Source: Mycobacterium sp. Root135 (GTDB lineage Bacteria > Actinomycetota > Actinomycetes > Mycobacteriales > Mycobacteriaceae). From it: DNA of 64,000 nucleotides. The stretch's first letter is position 1; each line of letters starts with the position of its first letter. Below, one piece after another: positions 34,793 through 42,755 of this stretch. The notes below the pieces were generated by a model. It saw only the letters and a program-made list of their open reading frames with translations. It was not told the origin of the DNA and ran no database searches. Location: contig NZ_LMEZ01000004.1 of NCBI RefSeq assembly GCF_001426545.1, positions 496,001-560,000 on the forward strand. Reading direction: 5' to 3'. Made by a program: the position numbers and the translations under genes.

Positions 34793-35326
34793 TCAGGTCG
34801 GCCGGAAGGTCAGCGCTAAGCCGTCCATGCAGTAGCGCAACCCGGTCGGTTGGGGTCCGTCGGTGAAGACGTGGCCGAGGTGTCCGCCACAGCGGCGGCA
34901 GTGCACCTCGGTGCGCGCCATGCCGAGACCTCCGTCTTCCCGCTGGTCGACGGCATTGTCCATCGGTTGGTAGAAACTCGGCCAGCCAGTACCACTGTCG
35001 AACTTGGTGGTCGACGAGAACAGGTCCAGAGCGCAACCCACACAACCGAATACACCAGCACGGTGCTCGTCGTTGAGCGGACTGCTGTAGGGCGCTTCAG
35101 TGCCGGCGTTGCGCAGGACGTCGTACTGCTCGGGGGTCAGGAGTTTGCGCCATTCCGCGTCGGTGTGGGAGACCTCGAAGGTCTCGGTCGACGCGTTGGG
35201 GGGTTCGGCCCCTGCGACGCCGCGCAGTGTGCCGCACCCGGCGAGCACCCCGACCAAAGCGGTACCGAGCAGTAGGTGTCGTCGGGTCAACATCGACGGC
35301 GGCTGATGCGACGACTGTGCGGTCAT
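34793..35326 (-). CDS. msrB: exported methionine sulfoxide reductase B (lipoprotein)
   Basis: A 177-residue MsrB with an export signal: TRRHLLLGTALVGVLAGC, a twin-arginine-like start and a lipobox at Cys31. The zinc cysteines are C95, C98, C143 and C146, and the catalytic cysteine is C166 in RYCMDG. It reduces methionine-R-sulfoxide in proteins outside the membrane. ATG 35326 is chosen; ATG 35293 is possible. An MsrA remnant lies upstream and a fasciclin remnant downstream, suggesting it is the survivor of a larger exported redox-repair locus. Confidence 0.88.
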   Translation of the reverse strand: MTAQSSHQPPSMLTRRHLLLGTALVGVLAGCGTLRGVAGAEPPNASTETFEVSHTDAEWRKLLTPEQYDVLRNAGTEAPYSSPLNDEHRAGVFGCVGCALDLFSSTTKFDSGTGWPSFYQPMDNAVDQREDGGLGMARTEVHCRRCGGHLGHVFTDGPQPTGLRYCMDGLALTFRPT

Positions 35327-35482
35327 CCTTCGACGGTACTGCCGCGGGGCGCCAACCGGGCTGACCATTGTGTGACCGCTGCCTTCCAGGGCCGTCAACG
35401 GCCGCAACGAGAGGACACTGCAAGATGCCAGGTCGTAGATGGGTGGACCCTGGCCTTCACGCTGGCACTGGTAGCCTACCGA

Positions 35483-35488
35483 ATTATA
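35483..35488 (-). promoter_or_regulatory. possible -10 hexamer upstream of msrB
   Basis: TATAAT on the minus strand, a perfect -10, lies about 150 bases before the msrB start. It sits at the broken left edge of the msrA remnant, so it may be a chance site of the rearranged region. Confidence 0.35.
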
Positions 35489-35491
35489 TAG

Positions 35492-35749
35492 CGAGACAGC
35501 GACTTTGGCCGTCAGTACCGGCGACACCGGACGCGCGGGGCCGTTCGCATCACCTACGGCGAACTCCCGCAGATCTACTTCTCCGTGGTGCAGGACCCCA
35601 GCCAGCTAGATCGCCAAGGACCCGACACCGGCACGCAGTACCGCTCGGCGATCTTCGCGCAGTCCGTCCCATGCGTCACCGCGGTGATTCGCGAGGCAAC
35701 GGGTCTTCGGTTTCCCGTCACCATTGGTAGGGCAGGAACTTCCCACTGA
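35492..35749 (+). pseudogene. msrA: remnant of methionine sulfoxide reductase A
   Basis: In the frame open from 35492 to TGA 35747-35749, bases 35537-35668 encode VRITYGELPQIYFSVVQ, then DPSQLDRQGPDTGTQYRSAI and FAQ, the conserved middle of MsrA (usual form FFSVHDPTQLNRQGPDxGTQYRSAIF). The catalytic GCFW motif and the N-terminal half are missing, and the sequence after FAQ no longer resembles MsrA. The fragment ends inside the 3' part of cynS. This 391-base stretch between msrB and cynS holds nothing else. Confidence 0.75.
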
Positions 35750-36170
35750 AGGTGACGACGACCCGATCACCCTGCGGATCTTCGTGTTTGGCGAAGTCCA
35801 CGTTGAAGTTGATCGCGCTCATGATGCCGTCACCGAACTCTTCGTGGATCAGTTCCTTCAAGGCTTGCCCGTATACGTCGATCGCTTCGTGGAAGCGGTA
35901 CACAGTGGGGTCGGTGGCCAATCCGGCGTCGGCGATCCGGTAGGGCTGGCGCTGAAGGGCGACGCTGACGTCGGGGTCGAGGTCGAGCGTCTCGGCGACG
36001 AGTTCGGCGGATTCTCGCGGGACCGGGTGCTTGCCGAGCAGAGCGGCGACCGTCCAGACGAGGGGTTTGTCGATGCGTTCGGCGATGTGACGCCAGCTCA
36101 GGCCCTTCGCCAAGCGTGCTTCGTCGACGATCTGTCCGGCGGCGACTTTGTCGATTCCGTTGCGAGACAT
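35718..36170 (-). CDS. cynS: cyanate hydratase (cyanase)
   Basis: A 150-residue cyanase: an N-terminal helical domain (IVDEARLAKGLSWRHIAERIDKPLVWTVAAL) and the C-terminal catalytic part with R92 and E95 in TVYRFHEAIDVYG and S118 in GIMSAINF, equal to E. coli R96, E99 and S122. It converts cyanate and bicarbonate to ammonia and carbon dioxide. AGGAGT precedes the ATG. It follows the formate dehydrogenase gene by 78 bases on the same strand, so a common transcript under the LysR regulator is likely. Confidence 0.93.
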   Translation of the reverse strand: MSRNGIDKVAAGQIVDEARLAKGLSWRHIAERIDKPLVWTVAALLGKHPVPRESAELVAETLDLDPDVSVALQRQPYRIADAGLATDPTVYRFHEAIDVYGQALKELIHEEFGDGIMSAINFNVDFAKHEDPQGDRVVVTFSGKFLPYQW

Positions 36171-36248
36171 GGGTACTCCTGGATCGGTGGGATGCGCGGC
36201 GCACCCGGTCCGTCGCGGTCGACGAACCGGGCACGCAGGTTCTGGTTG

Positions 36249-37415
36249 CTAGCTCTTGGCGGTGGCGGTGTAGGAACGTGCCCCGGTGCCGGCCAGCGCG
36301 CCTCCGTCCACGATCAGATACTCGTCCCGGATGGGCGATCCCTCGAAGTAGCTCTCCAAGATCTCCCGGGTACCGGCGGCGTAGCGGGTCTGGGCCGACA
36401 ACGACGAGCCCGAGATGTGCGGTGTCATGCCGTGATACGGCATCGTGCGCCACGGGTGGTCCGCCGGTGCTGGCTGCGGATACCAGACGTCGCCGGCGTA
36501 TCCGGCGAGTTGCCCACTCTCCAAGGCGCGGACCACGGCGTCGCGGTCGACGATGAGAGCACGGGCAGTGTTGATCAGGTATGCGCCACGCTTCATCGTC
36601 GAGAGCAGGTCGTCGTCGAACAGTCCCCGCGTCTCCGGGTGCAGCGGCGCGTTGATCGTCACGACGTCGAGGTGCGGCACCATCTCCTGAACCGACTCGT
36701 GATGCGTCAGGTTCAGTTCGGCCTCGACCTCTGACGGCAGGCGGTGCTTGTCGTAGTAGTGCAGACCCACGTCAAAGGGTGCGAGCCGGCGCATTACGGC
36801 CAGCCCGATGCGCCCGGCCGCCACCGTGCCGACCTGCATGCCCTCCAAATCGTAGGAACGTTCCACGCAATCGGCGATGTTCCAGCCACCGTCGAGCACC
36901 TGCTGGTGCGACGGCAGGTAGTTGCGAACCTGCGACAGAATCATCATCACGACGTGCTCGGCCACGCTGATGCTGTTGCAGAAGGTCACCTCGGCGACCG
37001 TGACTCCCGCCTCGATCGCGGCGTCGAGATCGACGTGGTCCGAACCGATTCCAGCGGTGACGGCCAGTTTGAGGTTGGGCGCCTTGGCGATTCGTTCGGC
37101 GGTCAGGTAGGCGGGAAAGAACGGCTGCGAGATGACGATCTCGGCGTCGGGCAGGTGCTGGTCGAAGACCGAACCGTCGCCGTCCTTGTCGGAGGTGACG
37201 ATCAGTTCGTGGCCAAGGCCCTCCAGGTACGTACGCAGTCCGAGCTCGCCGGAGACGCTGCCGAGCAACTCACCAGGGGTGAAGTCGATCGCCGACGGGG
37301 TGGGCAGGGTCTGCCCGTCGCCGTAACGCTCGAGTTTCGGCAGGCCGTCGCGTGCGTAGGTCTTCGGGTAGCCGGTCACGGGATCGTCGTAGAGAACGCA
37401 GAGGATCTTGGCCAT
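36249..37415 (-). CDS. fdh: NAD-dependent formate dehydrogenase (D-2-hydroxyacid dehydrogenase family)
   Basis: A 388-residue metal-free formate dehydrogenase closely resembling the enzymes of Pseudomonas sp. 101 and Mycobacterium vaccae: DFTPGELLGSVSGELGLRTYL, TAGIGSDHVDLDAA, FCNSISVAEHVVMMIL, and HPWRTMPYHGMTPHISG. Active-site residues N147, R285, Q314 and H333 are in place, and D222 after the GRIG loop marks NAD specificity. The C-terminus is about 13 residues shorter than in M. vaccae. It oxidises formate to carbon dioxide and yields NADH. It does not need molybdenum, despite the mod genes nearby. Confidence 0.93.
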   Translation of the reverse strand: MAKILCVLYDDPVTGYPKTYARDGLPKLERYGDGQTLPTPSAIDFTPGELLGSVSGELGLRTYLEGLGHELIVTSDKDGDGSVFDQHLPDAEIVISQPFFPAYLTAERIAKAPNLKLAVTAGIGSDHVDLDAAIEAGVTVAEVTFCNSISVAEHVVMMILSQVRNYLPSHQQVLDGGWNIADCVERSYDLEGMQVGTVAAGRIGLAVMRRLAPFDVGLHYYDKHRLPSEVEAELNLTHHESVQEMVPHLDVVTINAPLHPETRGLFDDDLLSTMKRGAYLINTARALIVDRDAVVRALESGQLAGYAGDVWYPQPAPADHPWRTMPYHGMTPHISGSSLSAQTRYAAGTREILESYFEGSPIRDEYLIVDGGALAGTGARSYTATAKS

Positions 37416-37561
37416 GGTGGTCTTCTCTCATCGAGGTGATTGATGGGACGTGTGCACCCGCATCTGATCAGGCTGCGGACGGTGCCGGTCGTCGACGATT
37501 TCGACCGTAGCGCCGTCGCTCGATGGCGGACAAGGGTTTCTTCTTTGCGATCTGACATGCT

Positions 37562-37582
37562 TCGATAGTCTGAACCTATCGA
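37562..37582. promoter_or_regulatory. LysR-type regulator binding site with overlapping divergent -10s
   Basis: TCGATAG-N7-CTATCGA is a perfect 21-base dyad containing the LysR-type pattern ATAG-N7-CTAT. On the plus strand TAGTCT (37566-37571) and on the minus strand TAGGTT (37573-37578) are TANNNT hexamers for lysR and fdh, so one bound regulator would cover both. Confidence 0.7.
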
Positions 37583-37602
37583 GATGACGCGGGGGTGTGA
37601 AC

Positions 37603-38541
37603 ATGCACGGTGACGTGCTCATCCAGCAACTCGAATACCTGGTCGCCTTGGCACGAGACAGACACTTCGGCCGCGCCGCCCGCTCGTGCAACGTCAGTCA
37701 GCCGACGTTGTCGGTGGCGATCAGGCGTTTGGAGAGCGAGTTGGGTGTCGTCATCGTCCGACGCGGGCATCGGTTCGAGGGTTTCACCGAAGAGGGCAGC
37801 CGGGTCGTGACGTGGGCGCACCGAATCCTGGCCGAGCGTGACGAACTACTGGCCGACGTGGAACGCATGCAGGGGCGATTGAGCGCCATGGCGCGGGTCG
37901 GTGCGATTCCGACGTCGGTGCCCGCCAGTCCGCTCCTCACCGACCGCTTCCTGCGTGACAACCCCGCGGCCTCGGTGCGCATCGAAGCGCTCTCGTCGCG
38001 TGAGATCGCGGTGCGCCTCGCGGAGTTCGAAATCGATGCCGGACTTACCTACATCGACAGCGAAACACCTCCTGGCACAAAGCGTTTCGAACTCTACCGC
38101 GAACAGTTCGTCCTGCTCGCGCCAGCCGACGAACCGATCATGGCCCAGGACGAAGTGCGGTGGTCAGAAGCCGCCAAGCTCCGGCTGTGCGCGCTGACAC
38201 CGACGATGCGGAACCGTCGGATCATCGACGCCAACATGGCGGCCGACGGCGCGCGCTTTCGGCCCGCCGTCGAAGCCGACACCGTCGGAGCCTTGTTCGC
38301 CCACCTTGCTGGACGGCAACTCGCGACGGTGGCCTCTCACACCTGGCTGTATGCGTTCGGTGTGCCGCGCGGGCTGACGGCTCGTCCCATGGCGCGAACC
38401 GGGGACGGCCCAGCGGTCGGTCTGATCGTCCTGGACCGCGAACCCAAATCCATCGTGGCCCAAGCACTGGTGACGGCGGCGACTGGCGTGGACTTCGCGG
38501 GCGTTCTGCGGGGCGCCTTCGACGGTTGGCTGCCCATGTAG
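37603..38541 (+). CDS. LysR-family transcriptional regulator
   Basis: A 312-residue LysR protein: N-terminal winged helix IQQLEYLVALARDRHFGRAARSCNVSQPTLSVAIRRLE, then a periplasmic-binding-protein-like effector domain. It is divergent from fdh-cynS with a perfect dyad between, so it probably controls them; the inducer could be formate, cyanate or a related one-carbon compound. ATG 37603 follows GGGGG; GTG 37597 is the alternative start. Confidence 0.87.
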   Translation: MHGDVLIQQLEYLVALARDRHFGRAARSCNVSQPTLSVAIRRLESELGVVIVRRGHRFEGFTEEGSRVVTWAHRILAERDELLADVERMQGRLSAMARVGAIPTSVPASPLLTDRFLRDNPAASVRIEALSSREIAVRLAEFEIDAGLTYIDSETPPGTKRFELYREQFVLLAPADEPIMAQDEVRWSEAAKLRLCALTPTMRNRRIIDANMAADGARFRPAVEADTVGALFAHLAGRQLATVASHTWLYAFGVPRGLTARPMARTGDGPAVGLIVLDREPKSIVAQALVTAATGVDFAGVLRGAFDGWLPM

Positions 38542-38574
38542 ACAGTTTCAACTGTTCAGTTTAGGCTGTTGAAA
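38539..38574 (+). promoter_or_regulatory. marR promoter with nested palindromes
   Basis: TAGACA (38539-38544), 17 bases, TAGGCT (38562-38567), then 6 bases to ATG 38574: a good sigma-A promoter giving a leaderless message. Two overlapping perfect palindromes fill the spacer: CAGTT-TC-AACTG (38543-38554) and AACTG-TT-CAGTT (38550-38561), likely sites for the MarR protein itself. The -35 includes the lysR stop codon. Confidence 0.65.
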
Positions 38575-39008
38575 TGGAACGGGTCAGTGAGTCGGCGGTC
38601 GTGGCAGCGCAGGATCTCCGCGTGCTCTTCAGCAGGCTGCGCAGGCGACTGCTCGAAGTCGCGACAGCCGACGACCTCACCCCGTCCCAGACCGCGGTCC
38701 TTATCCGACTCGTCAAGGACGGCCCCGCGTCGACCAGCCAACTGGCCGGCGCCGAACGCGTGCGCCCGCAATCCATGGCCACCACGCTCGCCGGCCTGGA
38801 ACGTCATGGAATGATCGCGCGCACACCGGATCCCGATGACGGACGCCGTCAACTCGTCGACCTGACCGCACTCGGGCGCAGGCACGGCGAGAACGACCGC
38901 AAGGTGCGCGAGGAGTGGCTGGTGCGCGCCTTGCAGGACCGCTACACCGAACCGGAACGCCGCGTCGTCAATGAGGCGCTGACGCTGCTGACCCGGCTCA
39001 CCGACTAG
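38574..39008 (+). CDS. MarR-family transcriptional regulator
   Basis: A 144-residue MarR protein with a winged helix: LTPSQTAVLIRLVKDGPASTSQLAGAERVRPQSMATTLAGLERHGMIART, wing DPDDGRRQLVDLTALGRR. It probably represses its own promoter, where paired palindromes cover the -35/-10 spacer, and with it the oxidoreductase gene 19 bases downstream. The ligand is unknown. Confidence 0.88.
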   Translation: MERVSESAVVAAQDLRVLFSRLRRRLLEVATADDLTPSQTAVLIRLVKDGPASTSQLAGAERVRPQSMATTLAGLERHGMIARTPDPDDGRRQLVDLTALGRRHGENDRKVREEWLVRALQDRYTEPERRVVNEALTLLTRLTD

Positions 39009-39027
39009 CGAAGGGTACTGACTCACA

Positions 39028-39888
39028 ATGAAATTGGCCGTTCACTACATCGACTTCCTCCCCGGTGCGCCGGAGAGACTCGCCCCGACCCTCGCCGCGA
39101 CCGTCAGGGCGGCCGAGGGGAGTGGCGTCGACATGTTCACCCTCGCCGACCACTTCTTCCAGATGGAGAACTTCGGTCGCGCCGAGGACCCCTTCCTCGA
39201 GGGCTACACCACGATGGGCTATCTGGCCGCGCTGACCGACCGCATCACCTTGACGATGCTGGTCACCGGCGTCACCTATCGCCATCCCGGCGTGCTTGCG
39301 AAGACCATGACCACCCTCGACGTGTTGAGCGGCGGCCGTTCGATGTTCGGCATCGGCGCGGCCTGGTACGACCGCGAACACCACGCGCTGGGCATCCCCT
39401 ACCCAACCTTGAAGGACAGGTTCGAGATGCTCGAGGAGACACTGCAGATCTGTCAGCAGATGTGGAGCGACGACGACGGGCCCTACGAGGGGAAGCACTA
39501 CCGGCTCGCCGAGACCATCTGCCAACCGCAGCCGATCCGCCGGCCACCGATCCTCATCGGCGGCTCGGGCGAGAAGAAGACGTTGCGCATGGTCGCGCAG
39601 TACGCCGACGTGTGGAACGCGTCGTCGACGCTCGACGAGCTCCCCCACAAGCTCGACGTGTTGCGAGCACACTGCGATGCGGTCGGGCGTGACGTCGCCG
39701 AGATCCGGCTGACCGCCGGTTACTTCGACGACCCGTTCGCCGACGTCGACTCCTACCTACGCACCCTCGACCGGTACGCCGCACTCGGCTTCGACACGGT
39801 CAACACGGGTCCGTGGCCCGGCAACCCCGATCCCGCGGGCTGGGTGACGCGGCTTGGCGACGAGGTCATCCCGCGGCTTCCCCACTAG
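39028..39888 (+). CDS. LLM-class F420-dependent oxidoreductase
   Basis: A 286-residue TIM-barrel protein of the luciferase-like family, F420-dependent branch: DMFTLADHFFQMENFGRAEDPFLEGYTTMGYLAALTDRITLTMLVTGVTYRHP, DVLSGGRSMFGIGAAWYDREHHALG and PPILIGGSGEKKTLRMVAQYAD match the usual positions. It probably reduces or oxidises a small organic compound with F420. It lies in the MarR transcript. Confidence 0.85.
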   Translation: MKLAVHYIDFLPGAPERLAPTLAATVRAAEGSGVDMFTLADHFFQMENFGRAEDPFLEGYTTMGYLAALTDRITLTMLVTGVTYRHPGVLAKTMTTLDVLSGGRSMFGIGAAWYDREHHALGIPYPTLKDRFEMLEETLQICQQMWSDDDGPYEGKHYRLAETICQPQPIRRPPILIGGSGEKKTLRMVAQYADVWNASSTLDELPHKLDVLRAHCDAVGRDVAEIRLTAGYFDDPFADVDSYLRTLDRYAALGFDTVNTGPWPGNPDPAGWVTRLGDEVIPRLPH

Positions 39889-39956
39889 GAGCCCACCCCC
39901 GCCGGGTTCGGCGGTTGAGTCGCGCGACGCCCGCCGATGGTGTGTAGTCGACAACC

Positions 39957-41258
39957 GTGATCTCACTGCACTGGAAGCCCGTCGCATCCGACGCCGACGT
40001 CGTCGCTCCGGACGAGCGGCTGAGTTGGCCGCGGACAATCGGCATCGGCGCCCAGCACGTGGTGGCGATGTTCGGCGCGACGTTCCTGGTGCCCGTGCTG
40101 ACGGGCTTCCCGCCCGCCACCACGCTGTTGTTCTCCGGTGTCGGCACGGTGCTGTTCCTGATCATCACGGGCAACCGGCTGCCCAGCTATCTGGGCTCGA
40201 GCTTCTCGGTCATCGCGCCGGTCACCGCGGCGGTGGCGTCCAACGGCACCGGCAGCGCACTTGGCGGCCTGGTCGCGGTGGGCCTGTTGCTGATCCTCAT
40301 CGGCGCAATCGTCCACGTCGTCGGCACCGGCTGGCTCGACGCAACGCTGCCGCCGGTGGTGACGGGCGCCATCGTCGCGCTGATCGGGTTCAACCTCGCG
40401 CCCGCCGCCAAGAACAACTTCGAGAAGGGCCCGGTCGTCGGCCTCGTCACCCTGGTGCTGCTCGTCGGGATCCTGGCGTTCTTCCGCGGCATCATCGGCA
40501 GGCTCGCGATCTTCCTCGCCGTCGTCATCGGATATCTGGTGGCGCTGGCCCTCGGCGACGTCGACACCTCCGCGATCGCGGCCGCGCCGTGGATCGGCCT
40601 GCCCGACTTCCAGGCGCCGACCTTCAGCCTGTCCGTTCTCCCTCTGTTCCTGCCCGCGGTGATTGCACTGGTGGCCGAGAACATCGGCCACGTGAAGTCG
40701 GTCGGCCAGATGACCGAAACCGACACCAACCCCGTCATGGGCCGGGCCATCGCCGCGGACGGCGTCGCCACCACACTTGCGGGCTTCGGCGGCGGATCGG
40801 CCACGACGACCTACGCCGAGAACATCGGCGTGATGGCCGCGACCCGGGTGTACTCCACGGCGGCCTATTGGATCGCCGCCGCAGTGGCGATCGTTCTCGC
40901 CATGTGCCCCAAAGTCGGTGCGACCATCTCCGCCATCCCGCCCGGCGTGCTTGGCGGCGCGACCGTCGTCCTCTACGGGCTGGTCGGCATCCTCGGCGTG
41001 CGCATCTGGCTGACCAACCACGTCGACTTCGGCCTTCCGGTCAACCAGATGACGGCCGCCATTCCGCTGATCATCGGCATCGCCGACTTCACCTGGCAAC
41101 CCGGATCGTTGATCTTCACCGGCATCTCCCTTGGCTCCATCGCCGCCCTCGTCGTCTACCACGGCATGCGTTTGCTGGGCTTCCGCACGAACCAAAACGA
41201 CGAAACCCCGTCCGCCCGGGTTGACGTGCGTGACAATGACGGCGAGTCGGCCAAATGA
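39957..41258 (+). CDS. NCS2-family uracil/xanthine permease
   Basis: A 433-residue nucleobase transporter with about 14 membrane segments. UraA-type motifs: LGSSFSVIAPVTAA (helix 3), VALVAENIGHVKSVGQM with the substrate glutamate, and GFGGGSATTTYAENIGVMAATRVYS around helix 10. The most likely substrate is uracil; xanthine cannot be excluded. GTG 39957 is the start. No regulatory RNA was seen in the 68-base gap upstream. Confidence 0.88.
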   Translation: MISLHWKPVASDADVVAPDERLSWPRTIGIGAQHVVAMFGATFLVPVLTGFPPATTLLFSGVGTVLFLIITGNRLPSYLGSSFSVIAPVTAAVASNGTGSALGGLVAVGLLLILIGAIVHVVGTGWLDATLPPVVTGAIVALIGFNLAPAAKNNFEKGPVVGLVTLVLLVGILAFFRGIIGRLAIFLAVVIGYLVALALGDVDTSAIAAAPWIGLPDFQAPTFSLSVLPLFLPAVIALVAENIGHVKSVGQMTETDTNPVMGRAIAADGVATTLAGFGGGSATTTYAENIGVMAATRVYSTAAYWIAAAVAIVLAMCPKVGATISAIPPGVLGGATVVLYGLVGILGVRIWLTNHVDFGLPVNQMTAAIPLIIGIADFTWQPGSLIFTGISLGSIAALVVYHGMRLLGFRTNQNDETPSARVDVRDNDGESAK

Positions 41259-41271
41259 GGGGATGCACGAC

Positions 41272-41532
41272 ATGAAGAAGCTTGCAGCAGTGCTGTTGAC
41301 GTCTGCGGCGATGGGGGCTTTGCCGTTTGCGATGGCGCCGGCGGCTCAGGCCGACATCTGCGCGGGCGCAGGCGGGCGGCACGTGGCCGTTGGCGGGTGC
41401 ACCAACGTCGCGGGTGACGTGGCGCGCGGCGTGGCGATTGCCTCTGCCGACACCCCGTACGTCTGGGGCGAGGTGCCCTGCTACACCGTCGAGGGAGTGC
41501 CCTACTACACGCCTCCCGGCGACCCCTGCTGA
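41272..41532 (+). CDS. small secreted cysteine-containing protein
   Basis: An 86-residue precursor with a clear signal peptide (MKKLAAVLLTSAAMGALPFAMAPAAQA) cleaved after AQA. The mature part of about 59 residues is glycine-rich and has four cysteines (DICAG, GGCTN, VPCYT, GDPC), probably two disulfides. GAGGGG precedes ATG 41272. Function unknown; small proteins of this type are common in mycobacterial secretomes. Its last 28 bases overlap the acyl-CoA dehydrogenase gene on the other strand. Confidence 0.65.
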   Translation: MKKLAAVLLTSAAMGALPFAMAPAAQADICAGAGGRHVAVGGCTNVAGDVARGVAIASADTPYVWGEVPCYTVEGVPYYTPPGDPC

Positions 41533-42707
41533 CGTCCCTCCAACACCGCTGACGGACCCCGGTTCATCAGCTGGCGGGCCACGATGAGGCGCTGAATCTC
41601 GCTGGCGCCCTCCCAGATCCGCTCGACGCGGAGTTCGCGGTACATCCGCTCGGCGACGTTCTCGCGCATGTAGCCACGGCCACCGAAGATCTGCACGCTG
41701 CGGTCGGCCACCCGGCCCGCCATCTCCGAGCAGTACAGCTTCGCCATGGACGCCTGCGCGTGCAACGTCTTTCGGTCGGCGCCGCCGTCGATCGAGCGGG
41801 CCACCTCGTAGAGCATGGTGCGCGCGGCGAAGAGTTCGGTCGCGCAGTCGGCCAGCATGCCCGCCACCAGTTGAAGCTCGCCGAGCGGTTTGCCGTCGAC
41901 CACTCGCTCCTTGGCGAACGCCGTCACGTCGTCGAGTAGCCGCTGCGCCGCACCGACGCAGCGGGCGGCGACCATCAGCCGTTCGAACCGGAACCAGTCC
42001 TGGGTGAAGGTCATCCCCTCCCCCTCCGCGCCGACGAGGTTCGCCACCGGCACCCGCACGCCGTTGAACGCCACGATCGGATGCTCGTCGGCGATGTGAT
42101 GCGAATAGTGCGGGGTGCGAACCACTTCCACACCCGGCCACGGTAGGTCGACCACTAGAAGCACGTGCTCGCCCTCGAACTCCCCTCCGACGAGCACCGC
42201 CTGGACGAAGCAATAGTCGGCCAGGTTGTAGGACGTGACGTGCCACTTGACGCCGTCGATCACGTACTCGTCGCCGTCCCGGCGTGCGGTGGTCGTCAGC
42301 GCGGAGACGTCCGACCCGGCGAACTCCTCGGTGATGGCATACGCCTCGTGCTTCTCGCCGCGCACGGCGGGCAGCAGCCAACGCTCCCGCTGGTAATCGG
42401 TGGTGACGTCGACCCACCACTGCGGCGGCGTGGCCATCACCCAGCCGAGCCCGTTGGTTGCCCGCCCGCACTGTTCCTGCACCAGCACCTGCTGCAGCGC
42501 AGAGCAGCCCCGACCGCCGACCGACGTCGGCATGTTGGTCGCGAAGAGACCCAATTCTATTGCCCGGGAATGGTGTTCGGCAGTCACCTCCTTCGGCAGC
42601 ATTCCGCCGGCCAGCTCGGCCTCGAGCTCGAGCGGTATCAGCGAGTCGACGAATCCGCGCGCCGCGTCCTGGATGAGTCGATCGGCCTCGGATAGCCCGT
42701 ACATCAT
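41505..42707 (-). CDS. acyl-CoA dehydrogenase
   Basis: A 400-residue flavin acyl-CoA dehydrogenase: middle-domain motif AYAITEEFAGSDVSALTTTA, FAD contacts QIFGGRGYMRENVAERMYRELRVERIWEGASEIQRLIVARQ, with the catalytic glutamate in WEGASEIQ. It introduces a double bond into a CoA thioester. RBS AGGAG precedes the ATG. Its promoter carries the GACTGA-N4-TCAGTC palindrome shared with genes 11-14 kb away, so the acyl-CoA could be an intermediate of the amine/betaine-type pathway there. Confidence 0.88.
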   Translation of the reverse strand: MMYGLSEADRLIQDAARGFVDSLIPLELEAELAGGMLPKEVTAEHHSRAIELGLFATNMPTSVGGRGCSALQQVLVQEQCGRATNGLGWVMATPPQWWVDVTTDYQRERWLLPAVRGEKHEAYAITEEFAGSDVSALTTTARRDGDEYVIDGVKWHVTSYNLADYCFVQAVLVGGEFEGEHVLLVVDLPWPGVEVVRTPHYSHHIADEHPIVAFNGVRVPVANLVGAEGEGMTFTQDWFRFERLMVAARCVGAAQRLLDDVTAFAKERVVDGKPLGELQLVAGMLADCATELFAARTMLYEVARSIDGGADRKTLHAQASMAKLYCSEMAGRVADRSVQIFGGRGYMRENVAERMYRELRVERIWEGASEIQRLIVARQLMNRGPSAVLEGRQQGSPGGV

Positions 42708-42720
42708 GCTCCTCGCCCTT

Positions 42721-42736
42721 GACTGAGCGTTCAGTC
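42721..42736. promoter_or_regulatory. TetR operator A
   Basis: GACTGAGCGTTCAGTC is a perfect 6+4+6 palindrome between two divergent genes. The minus-strand -10 TAGACT (42733-42738) for the acyl-CoA dehydrogenase overlaps it. The half GCGTTCAGT is repeated at 42744-42752. Confidence 0.75.
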
Positions 42737-42755
42737 TATGTCAGCGTTCAGTGCT

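Noticed and set aside
36249..37415. Linking the formate dehydrogenase to the nearby molybdate genes
   Set aside because: This is the metal-free hydroxyacid-dehydrogenase type, with N147, R285, Q314 and H333, not a molybdopterin enzyme.
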